From positions 7,022 through 17,068 of the forward strand of contig DDBN01000102.1 of assembly GCA_002333145.1 (NCBI GenBank): a stretch of 10,047 bases of DNA, given 5' to 3'. The DNA comes from Moraxellaceae bacterium UBA2031 (GTDB taxonomy: Bacteria > Pseudomonadota > Gammaproteobacteria > Pseudomonadales > Moraxellaceae). The notes beneath the pieces were generated by a model. It made no database searches. It worked only from the letters and a program-made list of their open reading frames with translations, and was not told where the DNA came from. Positions within the stretch are counted from its first letter, which is position 1. Each line of letters begins with the position of its first letter. Below are positions 1-6,127 of this stretch, one piece after another. The translations under genes were made by a program, and so were the position numbers.

Positions 1-33
1 AAAGAAAACCCGGACTTGTTCCGGGTTTTCTTT
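1..33. terminator. Bidirectional rho-independent terminator
   Basis: A perfect 13-bp inverted repeat, AAAGAAAACCCGG (1-13) and CCGGGTTTTCTTT (21-33), flanks a 7-base loop. The A-rich side and the T-rich side make a U-tract for transcripts arriving from either direction. On the forward strand the T-rich tail runs on to 34. It probably ends a gene left of the window and insulates the gene that starts at 134. The 100 bases between it and that gene show no clear promoter. Confidence 0.87.
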
Positions 34-133
34 TGGCAAGGCGAGTTCCCCGCCCCTACCGCACAGAAATCTCTGGGGTCTTCTGCCAAAACCCCTTACC
101 CTTCTCTCTTTGCCATTACTGCCTTCCGAGCCC

Positions 134-835
134 ATGAACCGCCCCGAGCTTATTGATACTGCGCCCATCCCTAACGACGGGGGTGAACTCCGCCTGTTTC
201 GTGAAGGCCCACACTTTGCCATCAAGATTGCCGGTGGTGGCGAACTGATGCATTCACGTACCCACGGCTCCGAAGACAAGCTGGCCGAGATCACTTGTAC
301 GCGTATCGCAGGCCGTCCCCAGCCCAGCGTGCTGATTGGTGGCCTGGGCATGGGCTTTACGCTGGCCGCAGCACTCAAACACCTAGGAAGTGATGCCTCT
401 GTGGAGGTGGCAGAACTGGTGCCCGCGGTAGTGGAGTGGAACCGTGGCCCGCTTGGCGAACATGCCGGCAATCCCCTGCAAGACCCTCGCACCATAGTGC
501 GGGTAGGCGATGTGGCGCAGGTACTGAAGACAGAAAAACAGGCCTTTGATGCCATTCTGCTAGACGTGGACAACGGCCCGCAGGGAATCACGCATAAGAG
601 CAATGACTGGCTGTATTCACTGCCCGGACTGGACGCCGCCATGTCGGCACTGCGCCCAGGCGGCGTGCTCGCCATTTGGTCCGCTGGGCCCGATCCGATG
701 TTTACCATCCGGCTAAAAAAAGCCCGGTTTCTGGTAGAGGAAGTACCGGTACGGGCGCATGGCAACAAGGGCGCTCGTCACCTGATTTGGCTGGCGTGGA
801 AGCGCGAGTCCGACAGCAGGCGCACCAATGACTGA
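134..835 (+). CDS. Spermidine synthase-like SAM-dependent protein
   Basis: The 233-residue protein has a Rossmann-type SAM fold of the spermidine synthase (SpeE-like) superfamily. The glycine-rich nucleotide loop VLIGGLGMGFTL lies at residues 66-77. The acidic end of strand 2 follows (VEVAEL, E94), then FDAILLDVDNGP around 140-151, where family members carry the acidic active-site segment. The N-terminal GGGELMHSR...HGSE segment matches the SpeE 'LMxSRxHGSE' region. It is shorter than classical spermidine synthases (about 280-300 residues) and lacks much of the N-terminal substrate-binding domain, so aminopropyl transfer is not assured and a methyltransferase role is possible. I prefer ATG 134 over an in-frame TTG at 110 because RPELIDTAPIP resembles the usual N-terminus of relatives as I recall them. 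Neither start has a good ribosome binding site. The last 8 bases overlap the next gene. Confidence 0.8.
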   Translation: MNRPELIDTAPIPNDGGELRLFREGPHFAIKIAGGGELMHSRTHGSEDKLAEITCTRIAGRPQPSVLIGGLGMGFTLAAALKHLGSDASVEVAELVPAVVEWNRGPLGEHAGNPLQDPRTIVRVGDVAQVLKTEKQAFDAILLDVDNGPQGITHKSNDWLYSLPGLDAAMSALRPGGVLAIWSAGPDPMFTIRLKKARFLVEEVPVRAHGNKGARHLIWLAWKRESDSRRTND

Positions 836-1112
836 TACACCGCCTACACTACCGCCCCGCAAGGCCAACAACCCTTTAGATGGCCTCACGCTGGAAATGC
901 TGTTGCACCGACTGGTACGAGTCTACGGCTGGGCAGAGCTGCACAGTTTTATTCGCATACGCTGCTTTAGTGATAATCCCAGCGTAAAATCGAGCCTAAC
1001 CTTTTTACGACGCACGCCTTGGGCGCGTCAGGAAGTTGAGGCTTTCTATATCGCCTACGGACATGCAGACTGGCTGAACTCTGGCCTTTCTGACGATCCC
1101 GCGAACGGATAA
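828..1112 (+). CDS. VF530-family (DUF2132) DNA-binding protein
   Basis: This 94-residue protein carries the hallmark core of the VF530/DUF2132 family: NPLDGLTLEMLLHRLVRVYGW at 15-35, then IRCFSDNPSVKSSLTFLRRT around 44-63, then PWARQEVEAFY at 64-74. The family is known from a solved small helical structure from Vibrio fischeri and is described as DNA-binding; its cellular role is not established. The basic patch around K54-R62 fits nucleic-acid contact. The start codon lies 8 bases inside the previous gene (ACCAATGACTGA), so the two are probably co-transcribed and translationally coupled. The C-terminal tail after residue 75 is low in conservation and looks disordered. Confidence 0.88.
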   Translation: MTDTPPTLPPRKANNPLDGLTLEMLLHRLVRVYGWAELHSFIRIRCFSDNPSVKSSLTFLRRTPWARQEVEAFYIAYGHADWLNSGLSDDPANG

Positions 1113-1174
1113 TCCCGACACCGGCTTAGTCCTGCCCTGCAAAGGGCCATCCCACATCATCACGGATACCCCCT

Positions 1175-1417
1175 ATGAAATTACTGGTACGCAATCTTTC
1201 CCGCGAAACGACACAAGCCGAACTCTCCGCCCTCTTTGCTGAATTCGGCGTGGTCAGCGCCTGTACGCTGGTGATGGACAAGGCCACTGGCAAGTCCAAG
1301 GGCTTTGGCTTTGTGGAAATGCCTAAGCACTTGGAAGCAAAAACCGCCATCAAAGCACTCAATGCCAAGAAAATTGCCGGCAGCGTTATTCGCGTGAAAG
1401 AAGCTGAGGCTGAGTAA
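1175..1417 (+). CDS. Single-domain RRM RNA-binding protein
   Basis: The 80-residue protein is one complete RNA recognition motif and nothing else. RNP2 is LLVRNL at residues 3-8 and RNP1 is KGFGFVEM at 42-49, both with the aromatic residues that stack on RNA (F43, F45). The fold order beta-alpha-beta-beta-alpha-beta is complete, ending in VIRVKEAEAE. Bacterial proteins of this kind bind single-stranded RNA and are often cold- or stress-induced; the target here is unknown. Unlike many relatives it has no Gly-rich tail. The gene starts 62 bases after the VF530 gene. No Shine-Dalgarno sequence is visible before the ATG (upstream bases are GGATACCCCCT). A small GNRA-type hairpin, GCCCT-GCAA-AGGGC at 1134-1147, lies in the gap and might affect translation, though it is short. 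Two reverse-strand reading frames over this gene are shadows. Confidence 0.9.
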   Translation: MKLLVRNLSRETTQAELSALFAEFGVVSACTLVMDKATGKSKGFGFVEMPKHLEAKTAIKALNAKKIAGSVIRVKEAEAE

Positions 1418-1507
1418 TCGATTGAATCGCACTGATGTGCATGCGAGTGCCCACAGGCTGCCCTTCAGTCGTTACAATACGCGCCTATCTCCCATTGAGA
1501 GGCCGTC

Positions 1508-2047
1508 ATGACCCAGTTGCGCCGAGAACAGATTTCCGCGGCATCTGCCTTTGCTGAAGCTGCGCTGCAGCGGCTCAACACCGTATCTGGCATGACGATG
1601 GAAACAACCGTTCTGGCAAGCGCGCGCATGGCCGGTACTTTTCTGTTCCGCTCCTACGCGCATGCGCTTAGCGCCATCAGCCCCGGCACCGTACTCATGT
1701 CGCAAGTGGCCAACGAAAACGGCCCCAACCTGGTCGGCCTGCTCAGTAACGCACTGGGCCGGCTGGGGCTAAGTATCGATGCGGATCATATCGACCTGAA
1801 AACCAGCAATGCCGCCACACCGCTACTGGATTTTCTGGAGTCTCAACGCCTGCTAGAGCCTGTGCTGCAGCCCATTCGGGAGTCATTCGGCCTGAGCCAG
1901 CAAGAAGCGGCCTATGCCATGGCCGTGGCCACTGCCATCCTCATTAAACATGGTGAAAAAAAGCTGGCCGCGCAGGCCGCTTTTGGCCTTGCGGTATTCG
2001 GGTTTATTGAAGGCACTAAAACCGCGCCAGATCCCGTATTCAACTGA
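1508..2047 (+). CDS. Uncharacterised helical protein, 179 aa
   Basis: I do not recognise this protein. It is predicted almost entirely alpha-helical, with alanine- and leucine-rich stretches (13-22, 36-47, 74-88, 134-167) and no signal peptide. The segment at 134-147 (AAYAMAVATAILIK) and that at 155-168 (AQAAFGLAVFGFIE) are hydrophobic and could be buried helices or weak membrane segments. The first 60 residues include TVLASARMAGTFLFRSYAHAL. No catalytic motif is apparent. The start is well supported: GAGAGG at 1497-1502 sits 5 bases before ATG 1508. A -10-like TACAAT lies at 1473-1478, without a good -35, so the gene may have its own promoter with a short leader. Codon usage looks like that of its neighbours. 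It stands 90 bases after the RRM gene and 161 bases before ovoA. Confidence 0.8.
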   Translation: MTQLRREQISAASAFAEAALQRLNTVSGMTMETTVLASARMAGTFLFRSYAHALSAISPGTVLMSQVANENGPNLVGLLSNALGRLGLSIDADHIDLKTSNAATPLLDFLESQRLLEPVLQPIRESFGLSQQEAAYAMAVATAILIKHGEKKLAAQAAFGLAVFGFIEGTKTAPDPVFN

Positions 2048-2132
2048 GCTGGCTTACGTAACGTAGCGTCGGATGCGCTATTCCGTACAACACGCTGTTT
2101 CTGCCAGTGATCAGCAAGTCCGATTTGTATAG

Positions 2133-2161
2133 GACAAACGAAAAACAAATGCTGCTACAGT
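2133..2161 (+). promoter_or_regulatory. Candidate extended -10 promoter for ovoA
   Basis: An extended -10 element, TGC-TACAGT (2153-2161), has a poor -35 (GACAAA, 2133-2138) at 17-base spacing, 47 bases before the GTG start. The gap upstream also holds an 8-bp palindrome TTACGTAA (2054-2061) and a small hairpin TAGCG/CGCTA (2064-2068 with 2076-2080), both just after the preceding gene. Neither matches a regulator site I can name. Confidence 0.3.
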
Positions 2162-2208
2162 TACTTGCATGAAGCCTAACACCCGTACCCGACAAGAGAC
2201 TCTGCTAC

Positions 2209-4317
2209 GTGACTGATCTGTTCCTGCGCACGCCCCAACTGGATGGCAGCAATGAAGCCTCCATGCGCCTCACGCTGGCGGCCTATTTCCACGACACCTT
2301 CTCCCGTTACGAATCACTGTTTCGCACCCTGACCTGCGACGAGGCGTACTACAAAAAGCCCATCAGCCTACGGCATCCGCTGATCTTTTATTTCGGCCAC
2401 ACCGCAACCTTCTTCATCAACAAGTTGCTGCTGGCCGGCCTGATCAGTGAGCGAATTAATCCTGCCTTCGAATCCATGTTTTCGGTGGGCGTGGATGAAA
2501 TGAGTTGGGATGATCTGAATGAGTCCCACTACGACTGGCCCACTGTCGCCGAACTGGCCGCGTACCGCGATCAGGTGCGAGCTGTTATCGATCAGGTGAT
2601 TCGTACGGCACCCCTGACGTTACCCGTTAATTGGAATAACCCGTGGTGGGCCATCATCATGGGCATCGAGCATGAGCGTATTCATCTCGAAACCTCATCG
2701 GTGCTCATGCGTCAGCATGCGCTGAATTTCGTGCAGCCGCTGCCTGAGTTCACTCCCTGCACTACCAGCGGTACTGCCCCAAAAAATACACTGGTGACAG
2801 TGCCTGCTGGCATCACACAACTGGGTAAGCCTCTAAGTACGCCCACGTATGGCTGGGACAACGAATATGCGGGTCGCACCGCCGATGTAACGGAATTTCA
2901 AGCATCACGTCATCTGGTTAGTAATGCCGAGTTTCGTGAGTTCGTTGACGCGGGTGGCTATCAAAACGATGCCGCTTGGGAAGATGAAGGGCGCGGCTGG
3001 CGTGATTTTGCCAAAGCGACGCATCCAACTTTTTGGGTGCGCGCAGGCGATGCATGGAAGCTGCGCTTAATGGCAGAAGAAATCGCCATGCCCTGGGACT
3101 GGCCCGCAGAAGTGAATTACCACGAAGCCAAAGCGTTTTGTCACTGGAAGGCGGCGACGACGGGGCAGAAGGTTCGTTTGCCTACCGAAGATGAATGGTA
3201 TCGCCTCTACGATGTTGCCGGTGTTGCTGAAGTACCGGAAAGCAAGCGTGCAGCGGCTAACATTCATCTCGATCATTTTGCATCGCCGTGCCCGGTCAAT
3301 ATGTTTGCGCATGGCGATTTTTATGATGTTGTCGGCAATGTTTGGCAGTGGACCGAAACACCGATTTATCCCTTTGAGGGATTTGAAGTGCATCCGATTT
3401 ACGATGACTTCACCACGCCCACTTTCGATGGCCGCCACAACTTAATCAAAGGCGGCTCGTGGATTTCCTGCGGCAATGAATCACTGCGCTCTTCTCGCTA
3501 TGCGTTTCGGCGTCACTTCTTTCAACATGCTGGCTTCCGTTATGTGGTGAGCGATGCCGACGCCACTGCTCCGAATGCCTATTACGAAAGTGATCGTCAG
3601 CTTTCGGAGTACGCCGAGTTTCATTACGGCGATACTTACTATGGCGTTGATAACTTCCCAAAAGCATTGGCAGCTATTGGCATTGCGGCCATGGCCGGCA
3701 AGCCTGTACGCACGGCGCTAGACCTTGGCTGCGCTACTGGCCGCGCCACCTTTGAACTGGCACGGCACTTTGACCACGTAACCGGCGTTGATTTTTCTGC
3801 TCGCTTTATCAACCTTGGCGTTCAGCTTGCCGAACAAGGCAGCATTCGTTATACGTTGGCGGATGAAGGCGAATTAGTCTCGTACAAAACGCGCCGCCTT
3901 GCTGATATGGACTTGGAAAATACGCGCAATAAAGTAGCGTTTTTGCAAGGCGATGCCTGCAACCTAAAACCCGTACATACGGGCTTTGATTTTATTCTTT
4001 CTGCCAACCTAATCGACCGCCTCTATAATCCAGCGCCATTCCTGCAATCGATTCACGAGCGCTTGAACTTGGGCGGCGTACTGATGATTACATCGCCCTA
4101 CACTTGGCTGGAAGAACACACTAAACGTGAAGACTGGCTGGGCGGCTTCAAGAAGGACGGAGAGAACTGGTCCACGCTGGATGCGCTAAAAGATACTCTT
4201 GGCAAACACTTCCGTCTGATGCAGGAGCCACAAGATGTGCCTTTTGTGATTCGTGAAACACGGCGTAAATTCCAGCACTCGCTGTCTGAAGTGACGCTGT
4301 GGGAACGTATCGCCTGA
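2209..4317 (+). CDS. ovoA: OvoA, 5-histidylcysteine sulfoxide synthase/methyltransferase
   Basis: OvoA carries out the first step of ovothiol synthesis. An iron-dependent sulfoxide synthase joins cysteine to C5 of histidine with oxygen, and a C-terminal domain methylates the imidazole of the mercaptohistidine. The 702-residue length is typical of bacterial OvoA. A DinB-like N-terminal domain spans about 20-175, with the iron ligands expected from the family visible as H64 (YFGH) and H155/H159 (HERIHLE). An FGE/sulfatase-modifying-like domain spans about 195-450, with VRLPTEDEWYRL (322-333), GNVWQWTE (376-383) and GGSWISCGNESLRSSRYAFRR (415-435). The SAM methyltransferase domain runs from about 495, with motif I LDLGCATGR (504-512) and VTGVDFS (524-530). 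The presence of all three domains separates it from EgtB, which lacks the methyltransferase. The start is GTG 2209, preceded by AAGAGA at 2194-2199. No ovoB-like PLP lyase is next to it. The cytosolic product is expected to supply the thiol antioxidant. Confidence 0.96.
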   Translation: MTDLFLRTPQLDGSNEASMRLTLAAYFHDTFSRYESLFRTLTCDEAYYKKPISLRHPLIFYFGHTATFFINKLLLAGLISERINPAFESMFSVGVDEMSWDDLNESHYDWPTVAELAAYRDQVRAVIDQVIRTAPLTLPVNWNNPWWAIIMGIEHERIHLETSSVLMRQHALNFVQPLPEFTPCTTSGTAPKNTLVTVPAGITQLGKPLSTPTYGWDNEYAGRTADVTEFQASRHLVSNAEFREFVDAGGYQNDAAWEDEGRGWRDFAKATHPTFWVRAGDAWKLRLMAEEIAMPWDWPAEVNYHEAKAFCHWKAATTGQKVRLPTEDEWYRLYDVAGVAEVPESKRAAANIHLDHFASPCPVNMFAHGDFYDVVGNVWQWTETPIYPFEGFEVHPIYDDFTTPTFDGRHNLIKGGSWISCGNESLRSSRYAFRRHFFQHAGFRYVVSDADATAPNAYYESDRQLSEYAEFHYGDTYYGVDNFPKALAAIGIAAMAGKPVRTALDLGCATGRATFELARHFDHVTGVDFSARFINLGVQLAEQGSIRYTLADEGELVSYKTRRLADMDLENTRNKVAFLQGDACNLKPVHTGFDFILSANLIDRLYNPAPFLQSIHERLNLGGVLMITSPYTWLEEHTKREDWLGGFKKDGENWSTLDALKDTLGKHFRLMQEPQDVPFVIRETRRKFQHSLSEVTLWERIA

Positions 4318-4346
4318 TACACTCCTAACGCTCAATCATTAGCTTG

Positions 4347-4880
4347 CTAGAAGCGCCCCGCCCACCAAAGGCGGAGGCGCAACCCAATTTCCGTCGTGTA
4401 GCCAACTTCGACAAAACGGATCATGCCCTGCGTATCCAACAGCACCAGCCCCGGCACTCCAGGCAATCCGTACTGTCGAGTAATTGCACCGTCTGCATCC
4501 ACCAGTGTTGGCCAGTCCAACTCGCGCTTTTGCAATACTTGCGCCACCTCCGCTACTGAGCCTGACTGCATGGCAATGGTGAGCACCGGATAATCTTTCA
4601 TCACCCGCGTAACCACATGCGCTTCGGCACGACAGACCGGGCACCACTCGGCCCAAAAATACAGGGCCACTGGACGTCCTGCGTGCTGTGCACGAAACTC
4701 GTCCAAAGTGATCTGCTGCCCACTGGCCAGCACACCCACTATCGGAGGTGCGACTCCTGCTGGCGCATCACGTGTTCGCCAGACGTTAACGGCCACCACC
4801 ACACTAAGCACCAGCAACACCGTCAGCAGATGCAACCCTACTCGGCGCCAGCGCGATACAACCGGCTTATCTTCACTCAC
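4347..4880 (-). CDS. Membrane-anchored thioredoxin-like disulfide oxidoreductase (ScsD/TlpA type)
   Basis: This 177-residue protein has a short basic N-terminus, one hydrophobic segment (about 14-34) and a thioredoxin-fold domain facing the periplasm by inference. The redox motif is WCPVC (79-83, C80 and C83), inside ALYFWAEWCPVCRAE. The cis-proline loop is GVPGLVLLD (141-149, P143). CPVC with this layout matches the ScsD/'protein disulfide oxidoreductase' branch of the TlpA/DsbE-like families, which act in periplasmic thiol exchange; ScsD itself is linked to copper tolerance. No other scs gene is visible, so copper involvement is not implied. The start is GTG at 4880, overlapping the stop codon of the upstream HNH gene by 4 bases (GTGA), with GGAG 10 bases upstream. 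The two genes should be translationally coupled. Confidence 0.87.
   Translation of the reverse strand: MSEDKPVVSRWRRVGLHLLTVLLVLSVVVAVNVWRTRDAPAGVAPPIVGVLASGQQITLDEFRAQHAGRPVALYFWAEWCPVCRAEAHVVTRVMKDYPVLTIAMQSGSVAEVAQVLQKRELDWPTLVDADGAITRQYGLPGVPGLVLLDTQGMIRFVEVGYTTEIGLRLRLWWAGRF
4353..4380. terminator. GC-rich hairpin at ovoA/oxidoreductase convergent junction
   Basis: GCGCCCCGCC (4353-4362) pairs with GGCGGAGGCGC (4370-4380), giving 10 GC pairs with one bulged A (4375) and a 7-base loop. It lies 35 bases after the ovoA stop codon and inside the last codons of the opposing oxidoreductase gene. There is no T-run after it on either strand, so it is not a canonical intrinsic terminator. It could still stabilise the ovoA mRNA 3' end or pause polymerase. 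The sequence also encodes the protein's C-terminus, so coding constraint is an alternative explanation. Confidence 0.35.
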
Positions 4881-5245
4881 GCGTCGTTTTCTCCGTCTTT
4901 GCTATTGCCCACCAGATTGCGCAGCCCGGCAAAGGGATTGTGTCGTGCCGGCTCCAGTTCTTTTTCTCGCGGCGTTTCGCGGCCGCCATACAGACGATGC
5001 TCATGATACTTTGCGTGCTCGTTGTCATGGCAGTACAAGCACAACAGCTCCCAGTTACTGCCATCGGCCGGGTTATTCTCGTGATTGTGGTCCTTGTGGT
5101 GCACCGTCAGCTCGCGCACGTTGCGTGAATTGAACTCACGGCTGCAGCGGCCACAGATCCATGGGTACATCTTAAGCGCCCGTTCGCGGTAGCCCTGTTC
5201 GCGCCGGGCATAACCAGCGGTACTGCCAGTAAGGTCATTTGCCAT
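4877..5245 (-). CDS. yajD: HNH nuclease of the YajD family
   Basis: The 122-residue protein is a near-complete match in memory to E. coli YajD: YREALK-type start (YRERALKMYPWICGRCSREF, 19-38), RELTVHHKDHNHENNPADGSNWELLCLYCHDNEH (44-77) and NPFAGLRN (103-110). C31/C34 and C69/C72 form a likely structural zinc site, and H49/H50, N64 and H73 or H77 make the HNH (beta-beta-alpha-metal) nuclease core. The family's biological substrate is unknown; metal-dependent DNA cleavage is inferred from the fold. I start it at ATG 5245, which has an excellent GGAGAG 7 bases upstream and matches the family's N-terminus. A longer reading frame to 5335 uses a GTG inside the promoter region and is not credible. 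Its stop overlaps the start of the downstream oxidoreductase. Confidence 0.93.
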   Translation of the reverse strand: MANDLTGSTAGYARREQGYRERALKMYPWICGRCSREFNSRNVRELTVHHKDHNHENNPADGSNWELLCLYCHDNEHAKYHEHRLYGGRETPREKELEPARHNPFAGLRNLVGNSKDGENDA

Positions 5246-5328
5246 ACGAATACTCTCCACTGCCGGCTCTACTGCCAGGGTAATCACGCGCAGACGACCA
5301 GCAAGTCTGCAAAACCAGGAAAAACAAC

Positions 5329-5357
5329 TGTTCACTATTTATAGCCAGCGCTATAAT
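5329..5357 (+). promoter_or_regulatory. Sigma-70 promoter for trhA
   Basis: A perfect -10 TATAAT (5352-5357) stands 43 bases before the trhA start, in AT-rich DNA. The -35 at 17-base spacing is TGTTCA (5329-5334), a weak match. The trhA ribosome binding site is GAGAG at 5391-5395, 5 bases before ATG. Confidence 0.6.
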
Positions 5358-5366
5358 CAAATTAAT
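5338..5366 (-). promoter_or_regulatory. Candidate divergent promoter for yajD
   Basis: Read on the reverse strand, TATAAA (5343 down to 5338) is a good -10 box for leftward transcription, about 93 bases before the yajD start. The -35 region at 16-17 spacing (5366-5360) is AT-rich with poor consensus. It overlaps the trhA promoter, so the two would compete for polymerase. Confidence 0.33.
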
Positions 5367-5400
5367 ATACAGTTGTTCATTAATTTAAAAGAGAGCCGCC

Positions 5401-6057
5401 ATGTCCACGCTCAACCCTCAGGGCTACACCCTTGGCGAAGAAGTCGCTAACGCCGTCACCCACGGGCTGGGCGCGGCAGCCGCCATCGTCGCACTCACTC
5501 TGATGCTTGTGAAAGCCATGCCTGTACTCTCAGGTTGGCAGATGGCTGGCGTTGCTGTCTATGGCGGCAGCATGATCGCACTTTTTCTTAGCTCCACGCT
5601 CTACCACAGCTTTACGCACCTGCCGACCAAAGCGGTGCTCAAGCGTCTGGATCACTCGACGATCTACTTATTGATCGCCGGCACGTATACCCCTCTGCTG
5701 ATGATCGCACTGCCTGACTCTGTCATGGCGCAGATGCTACTTATCGTGATCTGGGCACTGGCACTGAGCGGGGTACTTTTCAAAATTTTCTTCGTGCATA
5801 AATTCAAGCGTGCCTCCTTGATCACCTATCTGGCCATGGGCTGGCTATCATTGCTGGTGATCTTCGAGCTATACAAGGCGCTGCCGGGGCCTGCATTTAA
5901 TCTGCTGATTGCTGGCGGCCTTAGTTATACGCTAGGTGCGGCGTTCTATGCCGCCAAACAATACCGTTACACCCATGCTATCTGGCATCTGTTTGTATTG
6001 GGCGGCGCGGCCTGTCACTGCATCGCCATTGCCGTTTATGTGATTCCTTCAGCGTGA
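5401..6057 (+). CDS. trhA: TrhA / hemolysin III family (PAQR) membrane protein
   Basis: This 218-residue protein is an inner-membrane protein of the hemolysin III/PAQR superfamily (E. coli TrhA, formerly YqfA). It has about seven hydrophobic helices, near 22-39, 46-66, 86-104, 110-130, 140-157, 165-184 and 193-214. The family signatures are all present: EEVANAVTHG (13-22), SSTLYHS (64-70), RLDHSTIYLLIAGTYTP (82-98) and HAIWHLFVLGGAACH (192-206). H69, H192 and H196 correspond to the three zinc-binding histidines of the superfamily, and D84 is the conserved aspartate. E. coli TrhA has been linked to membrane energetics and lipid homeostasis; haemolysis by such proteins has been reported for Bacillus cereus but is not safe to assume here. 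The length is normal. It is divergent from yajD and appears to be transcribed alone. Confidence 0.94.
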   Translation: MSTLNPQGYTLGEEVANAVTHGLGAAAAIVALTLMLVKAMPVLSGWQMAGVAVYGGSMIALFLSSTLYHSFTHLPTKAVLKRLDHSTIYLLIAGTYTPLLMIALPDSVMAQMLLIVIWALALSGVLFKIFFVHKFKRASLITYLAMGWLSLLVIFELYKALPGPAFNLLIAGGLSYTLGAAFYAAKQYRYTHAIWHLFVLGGAACHCIAIAVYVIPSA

Positions 6058-6063
6058 GTTAGC

Positions 6064-6115
6064 GCTTTTCCGGATAATTGTGGCTAGCATCGCTACAATG
6101 CCTGCTTTTCCGGAT
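6064..6115 (+). repeat. 12-bp direct repeat GCTTTTCCGGAT before the RsuA-like gene
   Basis: GCTTTTCCGGAT occurs at 6064-6075 and again at 6104-6115, 40 bases apart, that is, about four helical turns. Both lie between the trhA stop and ATG 6128. A -10-like TACAAT is at 6094-6099 between the copies, without a good -35. The repeat could be a pair of regulator sites or a chance duplication. Confidence 0.5.
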
Positions 6116-6127
6116 GATGAAGACGTC

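Larger units (their letters stand above)
5323..5377. repeat. Inverted repeats in yajD/trhA divergent promoter
   Basis: Outer arms AACAACTGT (5323-5331) and ACAGTTGTT (5369-5377) are a perfect 9-bp inverted repeat 37 bases apart. Inside it lies a second perfect inverted repeat, TATAGC (5340-5345) and GCTATA (5350-5355), around CAGC, which overlaps both candidate -10 boxes. The sequence TGTTCA also recurs directly at 5329 and 5374. This is the arrangement expected of operator sites for a dimeric regulator, but I cannot name one. Confidence 0.6.

Noticed and set aside
3067..3667. Reverse-strand frames and a forward alternate frame within ovoA
   Set aside because: They lie inside a highly conserved 702-codon gene and show only shadow composition.
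2209..4317. EgtB (ergothioneine synthesis) instead of OvoA
   Set aside because: EgtB ends after the FGE-like domain; this protein continues into a full methyltransferase domain, and no egtD gene is adjacent.
4617..5133. Overlapping forward reading frames opposite the oxidoreductase and yajD genes
   Set aside because: Their translations are low-complexity, rich in Arg, Cys and Ser, with no domain, and they lie antisense to two clear genes.
5246..5335. A 30-residue N-terminal extension of YajD
   Set aside because: It begins at a GTG inside the promoter region, has no family match, and the ATG at 5245 has a far better ribosome binding site.
5401..6057. Calling the hemolysin III gene a virulence haemolysin
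   Set aside because: The family is widespread in non-pathogens, and nothing in the sequence or neighbours indicates secretion or toxicity.
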